Assembly (NCBI RefSeq): GCF_025147485.1
Contig: NZ_CP102263.1
Span: forward strand, 3,857,501 to 3,921,500
Direction of reading: 5' to 3'
DNA length: 64,000 bases
Source of the DNA: Bacteroides uniformis
GTDB lineage: Bacteria > Bacteroidota > Bacteroidia > Bacteroidales > Bacteroidaceae
Shown here: in pieces, positions 26,274 to 35,748 of the stretch
Numbering within the stretch: position 1 is the first letter of the stretch
Layout: every line of letters begins with the position of its first letter
Program-made: the position numbers and the translations under genes
Notes under the pieces: generated by a model
What the model was told of the DNA's origin: nothing
Seen by the model: only the letters and a program-made list of their open reading frames with translations
The model's database searches: none

Positions 26274-27256
26274 CTTTTTATCCATCGTTTCATTGTACGT
26301 AAAAAACGTTGCACATCCAGTATCAACAGAGGGGAAAGCGAAGCCAGACATAAGACAGCATAATCAATGGACAACCGGAAAGGCAATCGCTCTAACGCCG
26401 ACCTTAGAGCCAATCTCTCCCGGCCAATGAACTCGCCTTTCTCTTTTCTATTATCACAAGCTGTATCCAGCCAAATGTGTACCCGTCGTATATCGTGTAC
26501 ACAAACCCTCATCCAGAAATCAGGGGCCGGATGTTCTTTCACATAGTCACTGTGGTTTTCGAGCCCTTCCAATAAAGACTCTATAATTCTTTTCTGATTA
26601 TCAACATGATGAGACACCGACTGACTACGCATCCGATAATAATAAGCATCGACCGGAAGTGAACAGACAGCATTGGCATGATAAAAACAAAGAGGATTCA
26701 GCACACAATCCTCTGCCTTATTCCCTGGAATATAACGCAAACGGTGCTTTATCAGCAGGTCACGGAGTATCAAGCGATTGGTCAGTACCGGATTGTAATA
26801 GAAATCCTGATAGAGCTCTATCCCCGTCTTTATCGGTGATTCAGGTACGTCAAATCCGACAAAACGCCTGCATTTGCCGTCTTCAAAAGCCACATTATTG
26901 AATATCAGCATGTCCAAATGGCTTTCGCGGGTCTTCTCATAAAAACGAGACAACAAGCCGGGAGCAATGAAATCATCGCTGTCAACAAACCAGATGTATT
27001 TGCCGACCGCCTTTTCAATGGCTTCATTCCGAGTTTCAGCCGCTCCGGAATTAAGATGGGTAAAAACACGGATATTAGCATAATCAGCCCCATATTTCTG
27101 TGCTATCCGCAGACTTCCGTCAGTAGACCCGTCATCATAGAGTATTATCTCATATAGCTCTGACGGAACATCCTGATTCAACAAGCTATCTACACATTCA
27201 GACAGATAATCTTCCACATTGTATACCGGAACAATAAAACTCAGCCATTTCTCCAT
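26270..27256 (-). CDS. Glycosyltransferase, GT2 family
   Basis: This 328-residue GT-A enzyme begins MEKWLSFIVPVYNVEDYLSE and carries LYDDGSTDGS and WFVDSDDFIAPG (DxD site). The ATG at 27256 is preferred over the longer open frame to 27343 because a minus-strand -7 box lies at 27293-27300 and family members start close to the FIVPVYN strand. It overlaps the following GT2 gene by 4 bp. Its promoter is back to back with that of the flippase gene. Confidence 0.87.
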   Translation of the reverse strand: MEKWLSFIVPVYNVEDYLSECVDSLLNQDVPSELYEIILYDDGSTDGSLRIAQKYGADYANIRVFTHLNSGAAETRNEAIEKAVGKYIWFVDSDDFIAPGLLSRFYEKTRESHLDMLIFNNVAFEDGKCRRFVGFDVPESPIKTGIELYQDFYYNPVLTNRLILRDLLIKHRLRYIPGNKAEDCVLNPLCFYHANAVCSLPVDAYYYRMRSQSVSHHVDNQKRIIESLLEGLENHSDYVKEHPAPDFWMRVCVHDIRRVHIWLDTACDNRKEKGEFIGRERLALRSALERLPFRLSIDYAVLCLASLSPLLILDVQRFLRTMKRWIKR

Positions 27257-27292
27257 AAATTCATTATTCAACCATTTACCTACAAAAATACA

Positions 27293-27330
27293 CAAAAAAA
27301 GGGAGCATACTATTTTTTTGTGTACTTTTG
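27293..27330. promoter_or_regulatory. Divergent -7 boxes between GT2 and flippase genes
   Basis: On the minus strand TATTTTTG (27293-27300) precedes the GT2 gene. On the plus strand TACTTTTG (27323-27330) precedes the flippase gene. The two transcripts would start within about 50 bp of each other. Neither has a clear -33 TTTG. Confidence 0.5.
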
Positions 27331-27350
27331 CTGGTAATAACAAAAAACTT

Positions 27351-28886
27351 ATGCCTCAGGAGTCACGCCTTAAAAAATCATTGCTCAATGCGCGGGTTAA
27401 TCTCATTTTTTATTTCCTGAGTTTAGCCCTATCATTTTTTTCCAGAAAAATCTTTCTGGATGCATTGGGCGCAGACTTTATGGGGCTGATAGGTACACTG
27501 AACAATCTCTTGGGTTTTCTGAACCTTGCAGAATTGGGTATCAGCACAGCCATCGGCTACGTTCTGTATAAACCCCTCTTTGAACACGATGAAAAGAAAA
27601 TCAATGAAATAATTTCCGTTTTCGGTTTCATCTACCGCCGTATCGGTTTTATCATTCTAAGTGCAGGATGTGCCTTGGCATGCTTCCTGCCCTTGATATT
27701 CCCCAATAATGTCTTTGATTTAGGCGTCATCTATTTTGCATTTTTCTCGTATCTGACCACTTCACTAATAGGATATTTTGCCAATTACAAGCAAACCCTT
27801 TTGGGAGCAGACCAGAAGAACTATGTAGTGACAGCCTATTTTCAAAGTGCCGTACTGATAAAGACTTGTCTGCAAATGGGATTAGTCTATTATACGGGCA
27901 ACTATTACCTATGGATTAGCCTGGAACTTCTGCTGGGCATTGTCTATTCCATTATCCTGAACTGGAAAGTCAACCAGGTATACCCTTGGCTGAAAAGCGA
28001 AGTGAAACAAGGAAAGCTGCTTTTCAAGAAATATCCGGAAGTAACCCGGTATACCAAACAGCTCTTTGTCCATAAACTGGGCAGTTTCGTACAGTTCCAA
28101 ACCACTCCCTTCCTGGTATATGCCTTCGTCTCACTCAAAACTGTGGCTTACTATGGGAACTATACGCTCATTATTGATAAGATAAGTATATTTATCAGCA
28201 ACCTATTAGGGAGTACCAATGCAGGAGTAGGTAACCTGATAGCCGAAGGTGATTCCAAACGTATCCAGCAAGTATTCTGGGAGTTGATGGGTATCCGTTT
28301 CTTGATAGCCGGAACCATTTCATTTGCCCTGATTCGACTGACCGGCGCTTTTATTTCATTATGGCTGGGAAGTGAATACGTATTGCCCCAACATATTCTG
28401 TATCTGATTATCATCAACTCGTTCATCAGCTACACCCGAGGTGCCATAGACCAATTTACCTATGGGTATGGTTTATTTCAAGATACTTGGGCTCCCATTG
28501 CGGAAGTAATCATCAACCTGACTGTTGCCATCATTGCCGGACATTTTTGGGGACTGCCGGGAATTTTGATGGGCAACATAACCAGCCTATTTCTCATCAT
28601 AGTCATTTGGAAACCTTACTTTCTTTATTCGCAAGGATTCAAAATACCCGTTCTTCACTATTGGATGGGCTACATCAAGCATCTGCTGATTATACTGCTG
28701 CCGGGAATAGTATGCTACCATCTCTATCCAAGCAATGACTTTACACCGGAAAGCTCTTTTACACATTGGATTCTCTATGGAATGATTCTGATTTCCACTT
28801 ATGGGATATTGACCTGCTCGTTGCTCTATCTTTTCACTCCGGGCATACGTGCATTCGCTCACCGGATACTGAAAAGGCATCATTGA
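27351..28886 (+). CDS. Oligosaccharide flippase (Wzx-like, MOP superfamily)
   Basis: This 511-residue protein has about 12-14 hydrophobic segments and the N-terminal pattern of polysaccharide flippases (SLLNARVNLIFYFLSLALSFFSRKIFLDALG). It would move lipid-linked repeat units across the inner membrane. The ATG at 27351 is chosen because the -7 box at 27323-27330 rules out the longer frame to 27219. It is the only gene of cluster B on the plus strand and overlaps the convergent GT4 gene by 7 bp. Cluster A has no flippase, so this one may serve both. Confidence 0.87.
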   Translation: MPQESRLKKSLLNARVNLIFYFLSLALSFFSRKIFLDALGADFMGLIGTLNNLLGFLNLAELGISTAIGYVLYKPLFEHDEKKINEIISVFGFIYRRIGFIILSAGCALACFLPLIFPNNVFDLGVIYFAFFSYLTTSLIGYFANYKQTLLGADQKNYVVTAYFQSAVLIKTCLQMGLVYYTGNYYLWISLELLLGIVYSIILNWKVNQVYPWLKSEVKQGKLLFKKYPEVTRYTKQLFVHKLGSFVQFQTTPFLVYAFVSLKTVAYYGNYTLIIDKISIFISNLLGSTNAGVGNLIAEGDSKRIQQVFWELMGIRFLIAGTISFALIRLTGAFISLWLGSEYVLPQHILYLIIINSFISYTRGAIDQFTYGYGLFQDTWAPIAEVIINLTVAIIAGHFWGLPGILMGNITSLFLIIVIWKPYFLYSQGFKIPVLHYWMGYIKHLLIILLPGIVCYHLYPSNDFTPESSFTHWILYGMILISTYGILTCSLLYLFTPGIRAFAHRILKRHH

Positions 28887-30064
28887 CGAGCTGTTGATTT
28901 CAGTCGGTCAAAGGCATTTTCCCACTCGTCCGCCACATTCTGTATGTCAAAGCGCCTCACATACTGCACACAATTTTTTGACATCTCCCTGCGCAGTTCT
29001 TCATCTTTCATCAATGAGCCCAACTTCCGGGCAAACTCCTTATGCGAGAACGGAGGAACCAACAATCCGTTCTTCCCATCATCAATAATATCTGTGATAG
29101 CTGCATACGAATTGAACGCCACCGGAACCGCCCCGAATGTCATGGCTTCGGTCAATACCATTCCCCACCCTTCAAAGTCACTCGTCAGACATAGGATGCT
29201 TGCATCCCGGTAAAATGGTTCAGGGTCTTGCCAACCGGTGAAAACAACCCGTTCCATCTTTAAGGCTTTCTGTTCCAATGTCTGCCTTATCGGCCCGTCT
29301 CCCACAATGACCAACTCCCAATCGGGAAATTTTTTATATATACGCTTCCAGATATCAATCAGCCGTCCTACACGCTTCTGGCGCCACTCTATCCGGCCTA
29401 CATACAATATCTGCTTCTTCTTGAGAAAATCTGTATTTTCTTGAGCAGGATATGTATTCGGATTGGGGATGGCAATCACCCGGCTCAAATCTTTTGAATA
29501 TATCTGCCACAAATCAGGAAGAAATTTCAAGGAAAGTAAACATAATGCATCTGTATATCGAAAAATGCCTCCATAATCTGATTGTAATGTACGCTTGTAA
29601 TCATACTTAAGCATGGGAATTTTGAGGATACGGGCCACCTTTCTGATTTTTCCCATGATTGTGTTTTTTCCTGATACCCACATTACGAACTCTCCCAAAT
29701 GATGATATATGCCAAGAGGATTATAATGTATCACGGAAATAATATACACGTCCCGCAAGGTTTTAGAGAAGGAATATAATGTATAATAAGTCTGCGGGTC
29801 CTGGTCTATGACCATATCAATACGGTGCTCTTGCAGGAAACTACGGAAAAACAACCCGTTCTTTTCTACTTTCCGAACCTGATATGGGAAAAAATAAGAG
29901 GATGCAGGATATGCATAATCCATGCGGCTTTCATCCCGCACACTATGTAAACAAAGAACATGGTGTCCCCGTCTTATGAATTCACGGCACAAAAGGTCAC
30001 TTACTCTTTCAATCCCTCCCCGTTGGGGATGGAACATGACAGGATGTATAAACAAGATATTCAT
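28880..30064 (-). CDS. Glycosyltransferase, GT4 family
   Basis: This 394-residue GT-B enzyme begins MNILFIHPVMFHPQRGGIERV (glycine loop of the acceptor domain) and contains ILYVGRIEWRQKRV, VIVGDGPIR and the donor motif DFEGWGMVLTEAMTFGAVPVAF with the E-x7-E pattern. The ATG at 30064 is the family-like start; the frame is open to 30130 into the neighbouring gene. It is part of the minus-strand operon of cluster B and overlaps the convergent flippase gene at its 3' end. Confidence 0.88.
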   Translation of the reverse strand: MNILFIHPVMFHPQRGGIERVSDLLCREFIRRGHHVLCLHSVRDESRMDYAYPASSYFFPYQVRKVEKNGLFFRSFLQEHRIDMVIDQDPQTYYTLYSFSKTLRDVYIISVIHYNPLGIYHHLGEFVMWVSGKNTIMGKIRKVARILKIPMLKYDYKRTLQSDYGGIFRYTDALCLLSLKFLPDLWQIYSKDLSRVIAIPNPNTYPAQENTDFLKKKQILYVGRIEWRQKRVGRLIDIWKRIYKKFPDWELVIVGDGPIRQTLEQKALKMERVVFTGWQDPEPFYRDASILCLTSDFEGWGMVLTEAMTFGAVPVAFNSYAAITDIIDDGKNGLLVPPFSHKEFARKLGSLMKDEELRREMSKNCVQYVRRFDIQNVADEWENAFDRLKSTARQ

Positions 30065-30075
30065 AATGCCCTCCG

Positions 30076-31116
30076 TTATTTCGCTCCAAACATTTTCTTG
30101 AATTTTATACCTGACAAGAAACGCATCCACCCATCAAAAGCCGATGCCCCCACCCTGCAAAGCAAGAATTTGCCCAACACATCCGCTTTATACTGTGGAA
30201 GAAAAAATCGTCTTATCCATTCTTTGTCTGATAAAAGGACTTGATGTAAAAAAGACAACCGTTCCTGCCGGGTATACTTATGCTCTGGTTTATAGATGGC
30301 CAAAATCACTTTATGGAAAAAGACAGTCAATGAATTCCATGTTCTATCCAGTGAGCTATCCTCCAAATTAAATTTCTTTTGATACACATAGACCCTTTCC
30401 AAAAAATTGGAGAATGCTGCATATTCTGCCGGAAAGCTGTTTATACGCACAGACAACACATCTACAGAATACCCTACTCTATAAACGTAATTATTGTAAT
30501 CACGAATAACCATAAAATCCGCATACATCAGGTAGTCCAACATAAACAGCATATCTTCCAGTCCGGAAACAAAAGGAACAAAGCCCACCCGGTATTGCTT
30601 GATAATCCGATGGTCGTATAGCTTGCTGCCTGCGTACGCAACACGCTTGTCTATCAAGTCTGTCAATATAAGATACATCTGTTCCGAAGCTATATCTTGT
30701 TCGGGAACGTGAAACGTTTGAAAGTCCCCATTTGGCAGATACGCATCAAGAGAACCGACTATTACTCCCTCCTTCGTTTTATCGGCAGGCAATGCACCGT
30801 ACAGCCTTTCAAGATAACAAGGCTTTACATAATCATCTGAATCAATAAAGGTTACATATCTTCCACGAGCATTCATCAAACCAGTATTCCGGGCACAGCT
30901 CAATCCTGCATTAGCCTGATGGAACACCCGTATCCTCGTATCCTTCCCGGCATACTCTTCACAAATCTCCCCACAACGGTCAGGGCTCCCGTCATCTACC
31001 AGCAACAGCTCAAAATCCGTAAAGGTCTGTGCAAGAATACTGTCAATGCACTGGGGCAAGTACTCTTCTACCTTATAAACGGGTACTATAACGGATATTT
31101 CCGGAAGATTATTCAT
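30076..31116 (-). CDS. Glycosyltransferase, GT2 family
   Basis: This 346-residue GT-A enzyme starts MNNLPEISVIVPVYKVEEYLPQ, with LLVDDGSPDRCGEI and TFIDSDDYVKP as nucleotide- and metal-binding motifs. The C-terminal part (about 220-346) is basic and has amphipathic helices, typical of membrane-associated transferases. It lies 6 bp after the preceding GT2 gene and 11 bp before the GT4 gene, within one operon. The sugar and linkage cannot be read from sequence. Confidence 0.88.
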   Translation of the reverse strand: MNNLPEISVIVPVYKVEEYLPQCIDSILAQTFTDFELLLVDDGSPDRCGEICEEYAGKDTRIRVFHQANAGLSCARNTGLMNARGRYVTFIDSDDYVKPCYLERLYGALPADKTKEGVIVGSLDAYLPNGDFQTFHVPEQDIASEQMYLILTDLIDKRVAYAGSKLYDHRIIKQYRVGFVPFVSGLEDMLFMLDYLMYADFMVIRDYNNYVYRVGYSVDVLSVRINSFPAEYAAFSNFLERVYVYQKKFNLEDSSLDRTWNSLTVFFHKVILAIYKPEHKYTRQERLSFLHQVLLSDKEWIRRFFLPQYKADVLGKFLLCRVGASAFDGWMRFLSGIKFKKMFGAK

Positions 31117-31122
31117 ATTCGC

Positions 31123-32157
31123 TCATTTTGCATGAAACACTGCCTTCATTTTTATAGACAACACCAACAAATAGTAGGCTGACTTTACAAAAGCCTTAAA
31201 ATACAGATAGCCGGCATACGTAGGAAGCACATAATGGATGTTCTGCAGCATCAGCTTCCATTCGGGACGCAGGCCCGTCATCTCCAACAAAGACGCATAC
31301 TTTTTGTTCCTGAATACCAAATAACTCTGATAATGAAAGGATGTGTCTTTCGTGAAATACAGAATACGGTCAAAATATTTCGCCTTCAGACTCTCAAAGT
31401 ATATATATATCAGCCGGTTATCCTGCAAACACCGGGAAGACCGGATAAAGTCGTAGATATAACCAAGCACCAGCACACGACATTCCAAATTACGCATAGA
31501 CGGCGCTCGCATGATGGAATCTGGCTGCATGGAATAATAGTAAGTGGTCTCATTGACGACATACATACTTTGAGACATACATGCCAACTTAAATGACCAT
31601 AAATCATCCTCGTGTACAATGCCCTCCTGGAAGTAGAGTTTATGCTGCAAAACGAGGGGACGACTCACCAGCTTGTTCCATGCCATGACATACCATTTTC
31701 CCTGCACATAAGTGGAAAGTACAAGAGCATTCCCTTCATAAAACCCGGTGCCTAATGATAAAGGAGGAGCCCAACGTCTGGCGCCGGTCACCTCGTAATT
31801 GCCTATCACAAAATCCGGTCGCTTCTGCACCGCTGCATCCGCCAAAAGCTCTATTGCATTCGCTGAAATATAGTCGTCGCTATCCAAGAAGTACAGATAA
31901 TCGCCAACAGACGCTGAAATACCGGTGTTTCTTGCAGCAGAAAGCCCTCTGTTCTCTTCATGTTCCAGACATCTCACCACCGTTCCGCGCGGATGCGAAG
32001 CCACCACCCGTCTGGCTATCTCCATAGAGTTGTCCGGAGTGCAGTCATTCACAAGAATGACTTCCAAATCCTGCCAAGTCTGGTCCAACACGGACAACAA
32101 ACACCGTTCTATGTACTTGGCAACATTATAAACCGGAACAATAATGGAAACTTTCAT
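31123..32157 (-). CDS. Glycosyltransferase, GT2 family
   Basis: This 344-residue GT-A enzyme starts MKVSIIVPVYNVAKYIERC and has ILVNDCTPDNS and YFLDSDDYISA (DxD). An ATG four codons upstream (32169) is the alternative start. It lies 16 bp or less after the asparagine-synthase-like gene. The C-terminal segment ends in hydrophobic and basic residues. It is similar in layout to the other cluster B GT2 enzymes and probably adds one sugar of the same repeat unit. Confidence 0.87.
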   Translation of the reverse strand: MKVSIIVPVYNVAKYIERCLLSVLDQTWQDLEVILVNDCTPDNSMEIARRVVASHPRGTVVRCLEHEENRGLSAARNTGISASVGDYLYFLDSDDYISANAIELLADAAVQKRPDFVIGNYEVTGARRWAPPLSLGTGFYEGNALVLSTYVQGKWYVMAWNKLVSRPLVLQHKLYFQEGIVHEDDLWSFKLACMSQSMYVVNETTYYYSMQPDSIMRAPSMRNLECRVLVLGYIYDFIRSSRCLQDNRLIYIYFESLKAKYFDRILYFTKDTSFHYQSYLVFRNKKYASLLEMTGLRPEWKLMLQNIHYVLPTYAGYLYFKAFVKSAYYLLVLSIKMKAVFHAK

Positions 32158-32173
32158 GCTTTCAATCATATTT

Positions 32174-34075
32174 TCAGAATTTCACCTCATGGCCTTCCAC
32201 AAACTCTTCCCACCACACAACAAGCGTCAACAGATTGAAATATTGCAAAGCCTTGTTCTGCCTATGCCAGAACCAACCACCCTCCTTCTCTGCAACTTGT
32301 TCATAATCTGTAAGAAACTTCTCCACTGCATCACGACGCAGATAGTTGTCCATAATGCCGGAAGCAAGAATAAATTCCTTAAAGAAAGCACGTCGGGCCC
32401 TATCACGGAAGAACAGTGGCATAGGTGCAAAACCGCCCTGCTTCTTCTTCAAGGTAATGGCCTCGGGAAGTAAAGGTTTATAATGGTGCTTTAACAGATA
32501 TTTAGAAACGGAACGACCCCGCGCAATGTCCAGTACACTGTTGCCCCTGCACTTCAACCCTACCGGCAGCTCCTGCAGGAAATGGAAAAGCTCCAGGTCC
32601 ATAAAAGGATACGTCAGATTGTTACCGAACATGCGTGCCATGCTGGAAGCCTTGAAAAGAATGATACGGTTGATTACAGTCTCCAAATCGGAAAGAATGG
32701 CATGCTGCGCATAAAGATGCTCGAAACTGTGGATATCGGGCCGTAGTGATTTTACCGGCTCAAAATCTTCTTTCGGATTTTGCAGAAGGGCACACAAGGC
32801 AGAATCGGAGAAGCCGAAACGCTCCCCTTCCAGAATATGAAGTATCTTATCCAAATGGAAATTGATGCGGGAAAGCTTTCCACCGGTATCAAAGGTTTCA
32901 TGCTCCAGCAGACGGCTGATGCCACGCAGCAAGGGACGCAATCCTATGCGGGCGGATAGATAATGCAACGCCACTTCGCGACCGGAAGTACCGAAATACT
33001 GGTCACTGCCGTCACCTCCCAGAATCACGTCGGGCTTGTCATCGCCTATCATGCGCATGGCACAATAGTTTACCATCAGCCCGCCTTCCATAAAAGGCTC
33101 ACCCAGAAAACGGACAATGTCGGGCAAGGCACTGGTTTCCGTACCGTCAATCTCGTACTCGTGGTGGCGGGTACCAAAGGTTTCAGACATCAGACGGGCC
33201 ATGGGCAGCTCCGTCCAGGCATCTCCTTTAAAGCCCACGGAATAGGAGTCAATCTGGCCGTCGTAAATGCTGCGCAGCGCAGCAAGGTTTGAACCGGAAT
33301 CATAGCCGCCACTCAGCAGGATACCTACCCTGCGGCTATGGCCGATACGCCGGCGGATGGCTTGCGCATGCAATTCTCCATAACGGCGGGAGTAGGTTTC
33401 TACATCCGGATTCCGTTCAGTCGCCACCTTGGGTTCATGCTCAAAAACGCTGTCGCGCTTCAGACAATAAATGTCATCTGCCACCTTTTCATATAAGCTG
33501 GGATTTCTTTCCTTCAGCGAATCAAACATGGAATGTACGTTCGCCTGTGTCTCTAACTTTACAGAAGCCCAAACCGGCATCAGATAACCAAGCTCTGTCA
33601 ACATGTAGAACTTTTCGCCAGCACCTAAAGAATGAACATCGAATAGGGCGAAATTATTCTTCTTCAAAATGCCACGCTGAAGGAATGTACTCAATGAAAC
33701 CAGATTAGGCTCGAAATTTTCTTCCAGCTGGTCCTCTAAAAATTGCCAGGAAGTGGCAAAATTACCATCAATGTGACAATAGACGGGATAATGCGTGCCA
33801 TGATGGTCGCGCACCACTCCGCATTCATTTTCTGAATAATATACTATGGTGAACGAACCGTCCAGGCGTGAAAAGCCATATGCCGGATCGGATAGAAACG
33901 CATCGGCAGCAAGCTTGGCATTGGTATCATCCGGAGTTGCCTGCAAGGTGTCCCGATTATACAAAGTTCCGAAAAAGAAAAGTCTCAGATTATAACTTTC
34001 AAAAGAAGATTCCGGCTCTTCTCCCTCTACGCAGGCTGTACGCCAATCTTCTAAAGTGATTTTTCCGTATATCAT
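32174..34075 (-). CDS. Asparagine-synthase-like amidotransferase lacking the glutaminase Cys
   Basis: This protein of about 633 residues has an N-terminal Ntn-hydrolase-like domain and a C-terminal ATP-pyrophosphatase domain with the PP-loop LLSGGYDSG and LGGDGSDQYFG. True AsnB proteins start with Met-Cys and use Cys as the glutaminase nucleophile. No Cys follows any candidate start here (MIYGKITLEDW at 34075, or a GTG at 34114), so glutamine hydrolysis is unlikely. Homologs in polysaccharide loci are thought to amidate sugar carboxylates. It sits among the GT genes of cluster B. Confidence 0.8.
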   Translation of the reverse strand: MIYGKITLEDWRTACVEGEEPESSFESYNLRLFFFGTLYNRDTLQATPDDTNAKLAADAFLSDPAYGFSRLDGSFTIVYYSENECGVVRDHHGTHYPVYCHIDGNFATSWQFLEDQLEENFEPNLVSLSTFLQRGILKKNNFALFDVHSLGAGEKFYMLTELGYLMPVWASVKLETQANVHSMFDSLKERNPSLYEKVADDIYCLKRDSVFEHEPKVATERNPDVETYSRRYGELHAQAIRRRIGHSRRVGILLSGGYDSGSNLAALRSIYDGQIDSYSVGFKGDAWTELPMARLMSETFGTRHHEYEIDGTETSALPDIVRFLGEPFMEGGLMVNYCAMRMIGDDKPDVILGGDGSDQYFGTSGREVALHYLSARIGLRPLLRGISRLLEHETFDTGGKLSRINFHLDKILHILEGERFGFSDSALCALLQNPKEDFEPVKSLRPDIHSFEHLYAQHAILSDLETVINRIILFKASSMARMFGNNLTYPFMDLELFHFLQELPVGLKCRGNSVLDIARGRSVSKYLLKHHYKPLLPEAITLKKKQGGFAPMPLFFRDRARRAFFKEFILASGIMDNYLRRDAVEKFLTDYEQVAEKEGGWFWHRQNKALQYFNLLTLVVWWEEFVEGHEVKF

Positions 34076-34119
34076 TTGTTTGCTTATAGACTTATTTGTT
34101 TCACGTAAATGCACTTCTT

Positions 34120-35292
34120 CTATTTTTCGACCACCCCATGCTTTGTATGTATAAAGCTCTTGTTTGCCCCCCGCAGCTTAAAGATATTTCCCGCCATCAG
34201 CAGGAAAGTGTAAGGTATCTTTTGCAGGGCCATTGCCAGGCGGCTGGTACAGAATCTTTTGGGAACGGCAACGAGCAATGCCACAGCGAGCAGAACCAGA
34301 AGCAGCCACCACTTCAGTCCCCACGTCCAGCGATAAATCGTAAATAGTACGGAAAAAAAGAACGTGAACCCCATCAACAGCAGGCGGGGAATGGAAAGCT
34401 GCTGGAAAAGCTTGTCGCAGAAGTCCCAGTTACGCGCAGCAAGCGCCTTCCACAGAAACTTGGCGAAGGTCTGGCAGTAATGCCATTGTGCCGACAGCCA
34501 GCGGCGGCGCTGACGGGAGAAATCGTCGGTGTTCTGTATCTTCTCATCGAACACAAAGGTTTCGGGCAGATAATAAAAACGCTTGCCGCGATAGAGCAGG
34601 GTCAGCTCCAATTCACGGTCGAAACCGCCCACAGCCTTGATGTCAGCCATCGTATCACGAAACAAGTCATAACGGAACGCCATACCGGAACCGATAAGGG
34701 CAGCCGACAAGCCCAGCTTGGCATGCCCCAGACGGAAAATGGTATTGTTGATTTCCTCACTGATGGCATCGAGCAGGGCCATGTCATTGTTCAGGTTCTT
34801 GGCACTCCGGTGGGTCTGCACAATCTCGACTTCCGGATTGGCGAAGAGGTCGTTAATATCACTCAGATAATCGTAAGGGATGACATTGTCCGCATCGAGC
34901 ACCAAAGCGATGTCATAGTCATTGCCGATGGCAGCCATGGCGGCATTCAGAGATTTGGACTTGGTGCTTTTCTCAAAATGCACTTCAACCAGGCGGACAG
35001 GAAGCACAGCGAGGGAAGCGTTGGTTTCGGGCTGCATACGGTCCGAAATGACAACCGTATCAAAACAGTCGGCGGGATAATCCTGCTCCAGACATGAATG
35101 GACGCACTCGTGTATCACGGCGTCTTCGCGGTAGGCAGGAATCAGTATGGCAAAACGCTTGTGTTCCTTGGCTGGAGGGGGCAGAGGCAGGTCACGCCGG
35201 CGTGACGCCAGACTGTAAACCAATAGATACAGTATGTTTATTGCAAACCATATGTATAAAAGCCAATCGAATATATTCAATATATGTTCCAA
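34120..35292 (-). CDS. Membrane glycosyltransferase, GT2 family (cellulose-synthase-like)
   Basis: This 390-residue processive-type GT2 has an N-terminal membrane segment (LLYIWFAINILYLLVYSLA), FAILIPAYRED, VISDRM, LVLDADNVIP (DxD), an acidic FDRELELTLL catalytic region, QRRRW, and C-terminal membrane helices. All catalytic motifs are intact. It is paralogous to the degenerate protein at 12675-13880 in cluster A. It is the first gene of the cluster B operon and follows two promoters and a structured leader. Confidence 0.87.
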   Translation of the reverse strand: MEHILNIFDWLLYIWFAINILYLLVYSLASRRRDLPLPPPAKEHKRFAILIPAYREDAVIHECVHSCLEQDYPADCFDTVVISDRMQPETNASLAVLPVRLVEVHFEKSTKSKSLNAAMAAIGNDYDIALVLDADNVIPYDYLSDINDLFANPEVEIVQTHRSAKNLNNDMALLDAISEEINNTIFRLGHAKLGLSAALIGSGMAFRYDLFRDTMADIKAVGGFDRELELTLLYRGKRFYYLPETFVFDEKIQNTDDFSRQRRRWLSAQWHYCQTFAKFLWKALAARNWDFCDKLFQQLSIPRLLLMGFTFFFSVLFTIYRWTWGLKWWLLLVLLAVALLVAVPKRFCTSRLAMALQKIPYTFLLMAGNIFKLRGANKSFIHTKHGVVEK

Positions 35293-35347
35293 AATCAGAG
35301 CTATTTAAGCTTTAGAGTTGCTGCTTGTTTTTAATGGGTATCCGACA

Positions 35348-35381
35348 CAAAGATACAAAAAAGAAGTAGAGTCTGGACAAA
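35348..35381 (-). promoter_or_regulatory. Proximal promoter of cluster B
   Basis: On the minus strand the -7 box TATCTTTG is at 35348-35355 and a TTTG at 35378-35381, with a 22-bp spacer. The leader to the start codon is about 50 nt. Confidence 0.65.
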
Positions 35382-35411
35382 ATATACAAAAAATGCGAAG
35401 AATATAGGAAT

Positions 35412-35478
35412 AAAAAAACGAGCAAGCTCTCACGAACCCCTCGCCCCTGTAAGAAAAGCCTTAAAGGCTTTTCTTTTA
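35412..35478 (-). terminator. Hairpins in the cluster B leader, possible attenuator
   Basis: A perfect palindrome with 12-bp arms lies at 35451-35475. Nearer to the genes on the minus strand, a short GAGC/GCTC stem is followed by a run of seven T (complement of the A run at 35412-35418). Both lie between the distal promoter (35718-35748) and the proximal promoter. They could stop transcripts from the distal promoter. Confidence 0.45.
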
Positions 35479-35491
35479 AACTGCATCAATG

Positions 35492-35645
35492 TTACCTAAA
35501 AATCAATCTTTCTCTTTACCTGAAAAATAAAACTTCAATTACCTATTCTGAAAACTTCAAAATCCAATTTTTACCTTTACCTAATTTACCTATTTATTCA
35601 AAACATTTAGCTTATGAAAAAAATCTATTTTCAATCCTTTTACCT
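35492..35645 (-). repeat. Seven AGGTAA words in the cluster B leader
   Basis: TTACCT on the plus strand (AGGTAA on the minus strand, the sense of cluster B) occurs at 35492, 35516, 35539, 35571, 35577, 35586 and 35640. All copies have the same orientation, within 154 bp, in an otherwise AT-rich non-coding stretch. Confidence 0.8.
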
Positions 35646-35717
35646 AATAACTAATATCCTTTATTGAAAACTGTTTTGTTATTTATCAAATCCAAATGCA
35701 GTTTCCCAACTGCACTG

Positions 35718-35748
35718 CAAAGGTAAGTGTTTTATCCGCGCGCGCAAA
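35718..35748 (-). promoter_or_regulatory. Distal promoter of cluster B
   Basis: On the minus strand TTTG (35745-35748), a 19-bp spacer and TACCTTTG (35718-35725) match the Bacteroidales consensus. A transcript would have a leader of about 420 nt carrying the AGGTAA words and the hairpins. Confidence 0.7.

Noticed and set aside
27219-27350. Longer N-terminus for the flippase
   Set aside because: It overlaps the divergent GT2 start, and a -7 box lies downstream at 27323-27330.
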